Source of the DNA: Chitinophaga pinensis
Lineage (GTDB): Bacteria; Bacteroidota; Bacteroidia; Chitinophagales; Chitinophagaceae
Direction of reading: 5' to 3'
DNA length: 10,121 nt
Assembly: GCA_945872805.1 (NCBI GenBank)
Contig: CAMCBE010000043.1
Location: 1-10,121, forward strand
Every line of letters begins with the position of its first letter. Position 1 is the stretch's first letter. Positions 4,578 to 10,121 of the stretch are shown piece by piece. The translations under genes and the position numbers were made by a program. The notes under the pieces are model-generated. The model searched no databases and was not told the origin of the DNA. It was given only the letters and a program-made list of their open reading frames with translations.

Positions 4578-4935
4578 GGCATTTGAAGTATTTTTTCAAT
4601 TCTCGATCATAATAATGAAAACCGCCGGATTTCTGTATTGATGTTAACAGATACGCGACAGATATACACATACTGGACGGTCTTCAAACATATTACATAT
4701 TTCTATATATGTCTTATAGTTGTTTTGTGACTAAAGAAAGAGGTATTTGTTTAATTAAAGTCAATTATTTAATGAAATTTATTAATCAAAACACCTTTAT
4801 TGGTAAGAGAATTGACTTATCCCTTTTCCTACGTCATTATTTTGTCATTTTTCAAAATATATTTTTCTTTTCATATAAAGTTTTTGTTAAATTTGTTTTA
4901 AGACAAAACTGTTTTTTTACAAAAAATTAACAAGC

Positions 4936-7900
4936 ATGAGAAAAAAATTTCTGTGGAGTTTACTTGCAACGTGCCTACTCATTGGTACTGCAGTAGCCCA
5001 AAACGTTACCGTAAATGGTAAAGTTCTTGATGAAAAAGGAGCTCCGGTAGCAGGTGCTTCTGTTATTGTAAAGGGTACCAAAAATGGTACTACTGCAAAC
5101 TCACTTGGTGCCTTCACGCTTTCAGCGCCTACAGGTTCTACGTTAGTAGTATCTGCGTTGAGCTTTGAACCACAACAAGTGAAAGCAGCAGCAAACCTTA
5201 CTGTTAAACTTGCCATCGACACCAAAGCATTAGGTGAGGTGGTTGTAACAGGAGTGGGTGTTGCTAGGGATAAGAGAACCATTGGTATTGACCTTGCAAC
5301 GGTTTCTGCAAAAGATATTCCTAAAAGTGCAACAGCTTCTATCGAACAAGCCTTACAAGGTAAAATTGCTGGAGCTCAAATCTTGATCAACAGTGGTGCA
5401 CCAGGTTCTGGTGCTGATATCGTTCTAAGAAGTTATAACTCATTAGCCGGTTCTTACCCACTTATTTTGCTAGACGGAATTCAAGTGTATGATCTTTATT
5501 CTTTAGACTTGAGTAACGTTGATCGTGTTGAGGTAATCAAAGGTGCTGCCGGTGGTACACTATATGGTGCACAAGGTGGTAACGGTGTAATCCAAATCTT
5601 TACCAAAAAAGGTTCTAGAAATGGTGGAAAGCCAACCATTACGTTTGCATCCAAGTACACTTCAGACAACATCATAAAAGGTGGATGGCCGTTGGTGAAT
5701 AAATACCATCACTACCAGACAGATGGTAACGGATTTATTACTGATAACGCTGGAGATCCAGTTGCCCCAGATGAAACAGGTCTTTGGCCTCAGCCAAGTT
5801 TTGATAACCTTGATTTAACTACTCAGAACAACAAGGTGTTTAAAGAAAAAACATATGATCACCTTAGTCAAGCATTCGATCAAGCATTTTCTTCAAACAG
5901 CAACATCTCTATAAGTGGCGGTGCTGAAAAGTTTGATTATGCGTTAACAGGAAGTTTTTTCAAACAAAAGAATACCGTACGTAATTATTTTGATAGAACA
6001 AACATAACTGCCAACCTTGGTATTGAATTGGCTAAGGGGTTAAGCTTACGTTCAAATACTCAATTGATTTTACAAGGAGATGATTTATTGAATGGTGATC
6101 GCTTTAACGTGATTCAATCTGAAAATTATTTCAACTTTGACGATAAGTATCAAGGGTATTTCCCAACTACGTTAATCAAAGAAGCCGGACAACGTAATCC
6201 ATTATCTGAATTTCAGTTTCACGAGCGTTACTCAAAAACAAACCGAGTTGTTCAAGGAGTGAATTTGAATTACAAATTAAATAAGTTTGTTGAATTGGAC
6301 TATAAGTATGGTCTTGATATTTGGAATATAGAAGGATATGATTATTATAAAAACCAATCAGCTGTTCCTCAGAATGTTGAGCATCAACAATATTATGGTC
6401 AACCAAAAGGATCTGTATATGCCGATTACGGCAGAAGCACTTACCAAAACTCTTTGGCTAGTTTGATTGTAAAAACAGATTTCGAAAAAGACTTTAAATT
6501 GAATGTTCCAATAACTACAGTAACACAAGTTTCTTACGATTGGAGAAAAGACAAGCGTCATAATTTCTGGTTGTATGGAACAGAATTACCTGCTTTCCCT
6601 CCTGTAAGTATTGCGAATACAAACAATAGAACAGGTAGTGAAGGTGCGTATGAATTCGTTACATATGGTGCTATGGTTAACCAAATGATTGACTGGGGTA
6701 AATTGACAGGTATTGGATTTACATACAGATCTGACTACTCTTCAGCGTTTGGACAAGGTAGTACTCCGTTCAACTTCCCTAGAGGTAACGTTTACTTCCG
6801 CTTATCAGAATTATTTAAGTCAAACTTGATTTCTGAATTGAAAGTACGTGGTGCTTATGGTGAGGCGGGTGTTCAGCCAGGTGCTTACCAAAGACAAAGT
6901 ACAGTTTCCTCAGCTAACTATGCTGGAACAGGTGTTATCCTCCAAATCCCAGGAACATTAAATAACCCAGCATTGAAGGTTCAGGTTACTACCGAGCTTG
7001 AAATTGGATCTGATATCGTAGCTACACCAAAAATTTCTGAACAATGGTTGAGAAGAATTGCTGTAACATACAATTACTATAAAAGAGAAAGCAAAAATGT
7101 TATCGATGCTGCACCCGCTCCAATTTCATTTGGTGCAGGTGGACAAGTTGATAACGTTGTTAATTTGAAATCAAATGGTATGGAGCTTTCGATTGATATC
7201 GCTGCTTTCAAATCAAGGAATTTCGGATGGAACTTTGGATATCGATTCTCTAACCCTAAAACACAAGTGGTTTCAACATACTTGGGTAAGCCTGTAATCA
7301 AAGGAAACTATGCCTTGAGAGAAGGTCAAAACCTTGGTGTATTTTGGGGTCAACGTGTGTTAACTAGTTTAGACGAGGTAAACGCATCAGGAGATCCTTA
7401 TTTCGAGAATAAAGCGGACTATGCAATTTCTAGCGATGGCACCGTTGTAAATGTTAATACTGGTAAAGCTCAATTGGCTTCTTCTAATGATAAAGGTTTA
7501 ATGGGTGATCCAAATCCTAAAACCATCATGAACTTTATCAACAGCTTCACCATTAAGAATAACCTTACTCTTTCATTCCAAGTGGATTGGATGAATGGTA
7601 ACTATCTCTACAATCAAACTGATCAGTGGTTATACCGTGATCGTCGTTCTGCTGATTTTGATAAGCCAGTTTCTTGGGCCGGTCAGCCAGCAGGAGCGTA
7701 TCCTTTATACTACAACAGCATGTATAACTCTGTTGAGCCAGTATCTTGGTTTGTTGAAGATGGTTCTTTTGTAAGATTGAGAGACGTTTCATTGAGCTAT
7801 ACAGTGAATAAGATTCCTGGATTGCAAAATGTTGTGAAATCTGCTACGTTCACTGTATCTGGAAGAAATCTTTGGACCAAAACCAATTATACTGGTTTAG

Positions 7901-8001
7901 ATCCTGAAGCTGTTTCAACTGGTGCAGTAAGTAGAGGTTTGGATGCTTTTTCTTTCCCTAACCTTAAGTCGATTCAAGTTGGCTTGAATGTTACTTTCTA
8001 A
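4936..8001 (+). CDS. susC-like: SusC/RagA family TonB-dependent outer-membrane transporter
   Basis: The 1021-residue protein starts with a Sec signal peptide (MRKKFLWSLLATCLLIGTAVA, likely cut after residue 21). A carboxypeptidase-regulatory-like beta-sandwich follows (about 24-95, NGKVLDEKGAPVAGASVIVKG), then a TonB-box-like LGEVVVTG (99-106). The plug domain (about 115-230) includes EQALQGKIAGAQI, PLILLDGIQV and the SusC signature LYGAQGGNGVIQIFTKKG near 209-226. The rest is the beta-barrel, ending in a terminal aromatic (GLNVTF), as in outer-membrane barrels. There is no N-terminal STN domain, so it does not look like a sigma-regulating transducer. In the family it forms a lidded complex with SusD and imports oligosaccharides, peptides or other large nutrients using TonB energy. 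The substrate cannot be told from sequence or neighbours. The susD gene follows after 11 bp. The call is very firm at family level. Confidence 0.97.
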   Translation: MRKKFLWSLLATCLLIGTAVAQNVTVNGKVLDEKGAPVAGASVIVKGTKNGTTANSLGAFTLSAPTGSTLVVSALSFEPQQVKAAANLTVKLAIDTKALGEVVVTGVGVARDKRTIGIDLATVSAKDIPKSATASIEQALQGKIAGAQILINSGAPGSGADIVLRSYNSLAGSYPLILLDGIQVYDLYSLDLSNVDRVEVIKGAAGGTLYGAQGGNGVIQIFTKKGSRNGGKPTITFASKYTSDNIIKGGWPLVNKYHHYQTDGNGFITDNAGDPVAPDETGLWPQPSFDNLDLTTQNNKVFKEKTYDHLSQAFDQAFSSNSNISISGGAEKFDYALTGSFFKQKNTVRNYFDRTNITANLGIELAKGLSLRSNTQLILQGDDLLNGDRFNVIQSENYFNFDDKYQGYFPTTLIKEAGQRNPLSEFQFHERYSKTNRVVQGVNLNYKLNKFVELDYKYGLDIWNIEGYDYYKNQSAVPQNVEHQQYYGQPKGSVYADYGRSTYQNSLASLIVKTDFEKDFKLNVPITTVTQVSYDWRKDKRHNFWLYGTELPAFPPVSIANTNNRTGSEGAYEFVTYGAMVNQMIDWGKLTGIGFTYRSDYSSAFGQGSTPFNFPRGNVYFRLSELFKSNLISELKVRGAYGEAGVQPGAYQRQSTVSSANYAGTGVILQIPGTLNNPALKVQVTTELEIGSDIVATPKISEQWLRRIAVTYNYYKRESKNVIDAAPAPISFGAGGQVDNVVNLKSNGMELSIDIAAFKSRNFGWNFGYRFSNPKTQVVSTYLGKPVIKGNYALREGQNLGVFWGQRVLTSLDEVNASGDPYFENKADYAISSDGTVVNVNTGKAQLASSNDKGLMGDPNPKTIMNFINSFTIKNNLTLSFQVDWMNGNYLYNQTDQWLYRDRRSADFDKPVSWAGQPAGAYPLYYNSMYNSVEPVSWFVEDGSFVRLRDVSLSYTVNKIPGLQNVVKSATFTVSGRNLWTKTNYTGLDPEAVSTGAVSRGLDAFSFPNLKSIQVGLNVTF

Positions 8002-8012
8002 ACACAATAAAA

Positions 8013-9665
8013 ATGATTTTTATGAAGAATAAATTTATTGTCCTTTTATCATTATCACTTTTTTTGCTCATCTCGGCATGTAGCAAAAAGGACTTGGATC
8101 TAAGTGATCCAGTGAGTCCAACAACTTCATCAATTAACACTGAATCAGGAATTTTCCCTTTCGCTTTGGGTATGTGGGGTAAATTTGCAGGTCCAGATTA
8201 TATCGTAGCCGCGAATTACCACTCTATTATGGGAGACGAGTGTTTCGTTCCATGGGGTAACTATGGTTGGAGATGGGGAAGTCAGGTGTATAAGATCACT
8301 TTGCCTGATGGAACAGTAGTAGATAATCCAATCGGTCCTGCTCAAAAGACTCAATTGCAAAATACAAACAGCCGCGAAGCCGGTGAATTAAATGCATTTA
8401 AGTATGAGTGGCAAGCTATGTATTATACCCTCGCTGAAGCAAACTTATTGATTGAATATGCTAAGAATCCTTCATTTACCTTCAGTGGTGATGCCGATAC
8501 AAAGCAAAAAGTATTGCAAGCGTTTGGTTATTTTTGGAGAGGTTGGGCTTATTCTAGGGTTGGTTCTATGTATGTAGCTGGTCTTATCAATAACTTTTCA
8601 GGAGCGTCAAACTTCGTATCAGCTGATTATGTATCTAACGCTGATGTAATTAGAGAAGCTAATGCAAATTTGGATACAGCTGCTACACTTCTTTCTAGCA
8701 TCTCGCTTAACGATACCTATACTCAAATGCTTGATGGTACGTCAGGTCTGTCAATTGTTCCAGCTTTTTGTAATACGAAAGGATTGATGACACCTGACAA
8801 CTGGAAGAGATTGTGTTGGAGTATGAAAGCAAGAAATCTCTTGGTTAATACCAAGACAAAAAATGCAAATGATGCATTTTGGAATGAAGTAGCTTCACTT
8901 GCTTCTCAAGGTCTTCAAGAAGGTGATGTATCTTTCACAGTAGGATACACTTCTGACTTCACCAACGATATCGCTGGTGGCTTTTGGAGTTCATCATTGA
9001 TGTTGAGTGATGCTTTTGGTTGGTTATTTGCAACTGAAAGGTTATACCAAGAGTACCAAGAAGAGGATGAGCGCAAAGCTCGTAATTGGGATATCTATCC
9101 AGGGGGTATCAATATTATGAATCCACGTAGTAGAGGTATTCAATATGGTAGCACATTCTATGCAATCGCAGCTGAATATGGCGGTGATTATACTTCAGAT
9201 GACGCTTCTGTAAATGTTCAACAATACATTACCCCTTCTTACGAAGAAAATGAGTTGATGATTGCTGAAGCTAAAATCAATACAGGAAGTATTGATGAAG
9301 GTTTAGCTCACGTAGATAATGCAAGAGCAGTACAATCAGCTGGTTTAGACCCAGTTAGTGGTGCTGGGTTGACTGCTGATGAAGCTAAAGAGCAATTACG
9401 TAGCGAAAGAAGGGTTGGTTTATTCCTTCGTGGTCTATCTTTTTATGATGCACGTAGATGGAATGTAACCGCTCCAGTTTCTGAAGGCGGTGGAAGGGCT
9501 AATGCGAATGTATTAGTTCCAAATGGTTTCGGTAATCCAGCTCTTGATGAGCCTGCTGTTCTTCCATGTTTCATGGAGTACAACTACATGGATTATTGGG
9601 ATGTTCCGTTGAATGAGTTGGATTTCAACAAACCTTCAGCTACATCAGTACCAGTAAAACAATAA
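8013..9665 (+). CDS. susD-like: SusD/RagB family nutrient-binding surface lipoprotein
   Basis: The 550-residue product begins with a lipoprotein signal whose lipobox is LISAC, with the acylated Cys23, followed by SKKDLDLSDP. It should therefore be anchored in the outer membrane as the lid of the SusC barrel. The helical tetratricopeptide-like SusD core includes FKYEWQAMYYTLAEANLLIEYA (about 128-150). The conserved RagB/SusD C-terminal part has ENELMIAEAKINTGSIDEGLAHVDNAR (about 410-437) and RSERRVGLFLRGLSFYDARRW (about 462-482). The protein ends with the usual 'PLNELDFN' type of tail. Met4 (8022-8024) is an equally good start; most lipoprotein signals begin with M-K, as MKNKF does, so the true start may be 8022. 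It belongs to one operon with susC and is closed by the terminator at 9708-9740. Substrate unknown. Confidence 0.96.
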   Translation: MIFMKNKFIVLLSLSLFLLISACSKKDLDLSDPVSPTTSSINTESGIFPFALGMWGKFAGPDYIVAANYHSIMGDECFVPWGNYGWRWGSQVYKITLPDGTVVDNPIGPAQKTQLQNTNSREAGELNAFKYEWQAMYYTLAEANLLIEYAKNPSFTFSGDADTKQKVLQAFGYFWRGWAYSRVGSMYVAGLINNFSGASNFVSADYVSNADVIREANANLDTAATLLSSISLNDTYTQMLDGTSGLSIVPAFCNTKGLMTPDNWKRLCWSMKARNLLVNTKTKNANDAFWNEVASLASQGLQEGDVSFTVGYTSDFTNDIAGGFWSSSLMLSDAFGWLFATERLYQEYQEEDERKARNWDIYPGGINIMNPRSRGIQYGSTFYAIAAEYGGDYTSDDASVNVQQYITPSYEENELMIAEAKINTGSIDEGLAHVDNARAVQSAGLDPVSGAGLTADEAKEQLRSERRVGLFLRGLSFYDARRWNVTAPVSEGGGRANANVLVPNGFGNPALDEPAVLPCFMEYNYMDYWDVPLNELDFNKPSATSVPVKQ

Positions 9666-9707
9666 TCATCTACAAATTGAATTAGTTCAATTTAATGATA
9701 TACTCGA

Positions 9708-9740
9708 GAGAGCCACTGCAACGTGGCTCTTTCTTTTTTT
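9708..9740 (+). terminator. Intrinsic terminator of the susC-susD operon
   Basis: A perfect 8-bp stem, AGAGCCAC (9709-9716) with GTGGCTCT (9723-9730), encloses the loop TGCAAC and is followed by TTCTTTTTTT (9731-9740). It lies 43 bp after the susD stop codon. It is a strong rho-independent signal on the plus strand. Confidence 0.92.
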
Positions 9741-9751
9741 AGGATACTTTA

Positions 9752-9793
9752 AGTGATTAGAGATTAGTGGATAGTTGTTAGGAGTTAGTCAAA
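9752..9793. repeat. Short degenerate heptad tract after susD
   Basis: Six in-phase units: AGTGATT (9752-9758), AGAGATT, AGTGGAT, AGTTGTT, AGGAGTT (9780-9786), AGTCAAA. The unit length is the same as in the left-half arrays, and AGGAGTT also occurs at 286-292. It looks like a small or decayed member of the same repeat class, placed right after the operon terminator. Confidence 0.6.
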
Positions 9794-9962
9794 CTTCTAT
9801 TTGGTACACCTATCATTTGGATATGTGCCGAATATATTAATCTATTAGCATTCAAGCATATAGATACTGCTCAAAATAGGTTAAATAGGTTATTCTAATC
9901 AATTAGGCGTTGATTAAAGATCAGTAACTAGCTAAATAAATATAGGGAATTGATTGAATGAA

Positions 9963-10121
9963 CTAAAGCCTTATCTCTTCTTGGTTTGCATCGAAGAAAT
10001 GAAATTCAGTGAGGTGATAATTGTTATTAGCGCTTACGTTAACCTTTAGTTTGTATTTCCATGACCATTTACGTCTAATGGAAATGATTCCTTTTGTGAG
10101 GTATGCAAATAATATTGGATG
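9963..10121 (-). CDS. Possible C-terminal end of an unidentified protein (runs off the right edge)
   Basis: On the minus strand the frame entering at the right edge is open for 52 codons and stops with TAG at 9965-9963. It reads HPILFAYLTKGIISIRRKW, and later YHLTEFHFFDANQEEIRL at the C-terminus. The mixed, charged composition looks more like protein than the AT-rich noise around it. An open frame of this length is still possible by chance, and I recognise no family. If real, it converges on the susCD operon. The stretch 9794-9962 between it and the heptad tract shows no feature I can support. Confidence 0.4.
   Translation of the reverse strand, partial: HPILFAYLTKGIISIRRKWSWKYKLKVNVSANNNYHLTEFHFFDANQEEIRL

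Larger units (their letters stand above)
4353..4935. other. Long AT-rich intergenic region between radA and susC
   Basis: Apart from the promoter-like and palindromic sites listed separately, this region is AT-rich and free of heptad arrays, unlike the left half. A 73-codon plus-strand open frame (4709-4930) ends 5 bp before the susC ATG, but it is rich in F, I, K and N with no recognisable domain and looks like chance in AT-rich DNA. The last 20 bases before susC are A-rich, as is common at Bacteroidota starts, and there is no Shine-Dalgarno motif. Confidence 0.6.

Noticed and set aside
4709..4930. Small plus-strand gene or leader peptide before susC
   Set aside because: It is 73 codons rich in F, I, K and N in AT-rich DNA, with no recognisable domain or start signal; possible but not supported.
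4917..5282. Antisense 121-codon open frame over the susC start
   Set aside because: It lies over the susC signal peptide and N-terminal domain, whose coding is certain; its Thr/Ala/Val/Pro-rich composition is the usual shadow of a coding strand.

Overview
The window looks like a chromosomal segment from a low-GC Bacteroidota bacterium, probably of the Chitinophagaceae/Sphingobacteriales type (lineage inferred from protein style only). Supporting signs are an adjacent SusC/SusD pair, Shine-Dalgarno-poor A-rich start regions, TANNTTTG-like promoter elements, and a delta' subunit with a degenerate P-loop. No rRNA, tRNA, transposase, integrase or CRISPR array is visible.

Left half (1-4320), all genes on the minus strand. 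In transcription order these are radA, a small four-helix-bundle (S23/bIVP-type) gene, a comF-like phosphoribosyltransferase gene, an exported-looking glutathione peroxidase gene, and the first 48 codons of the DNA polymerase III delta' gene (holB), which runs off the left edge. Every gap between these genes contains arrays of 7-bp units. There are two main vocabularies, CGCTnnn and (T)TGCCTnn, plus a TTGGGAG/GTTAACA type. The 7-nt register is often kept while the sequence changes from one vocabulary to another. Arrays of opposite orientation face each other across the gpx-comF gap, across the four-helix gene, and upstream of radA, so large inverted repeats are possible. Two of the arrays stay free of stop codons and create misleading open frames, including a false N-terminal extension of comF.

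Middle (4320-4935). This AT-rich gap between the divergent radA and susC genes holds a strong hairpin with a T-run on the minus strand. About 50-80 bp upstream of it is a good Bacteroidota-type promoter match, so a minus-strand RNA of about 80 nt is possible. The rest is a long susC upstream region with two ATGATAATCA-containing palindromic sites that resemble half of a Fur box, and a further 6+6 inverted repeat.

Right half (4936-10121). A plus-strand susC-susD operon encodes an outer-membrane TonB-dependent transporter and its surface lipoprotein partner, 11 bp apart, closed by a clear intrinsic terminator. No enzyme or regulator that would reveal the substrate lies in the window. A short degenerate heptad tract follows. 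At the right edge there may be the C-terminal end of an unidentified minus-strand gene.
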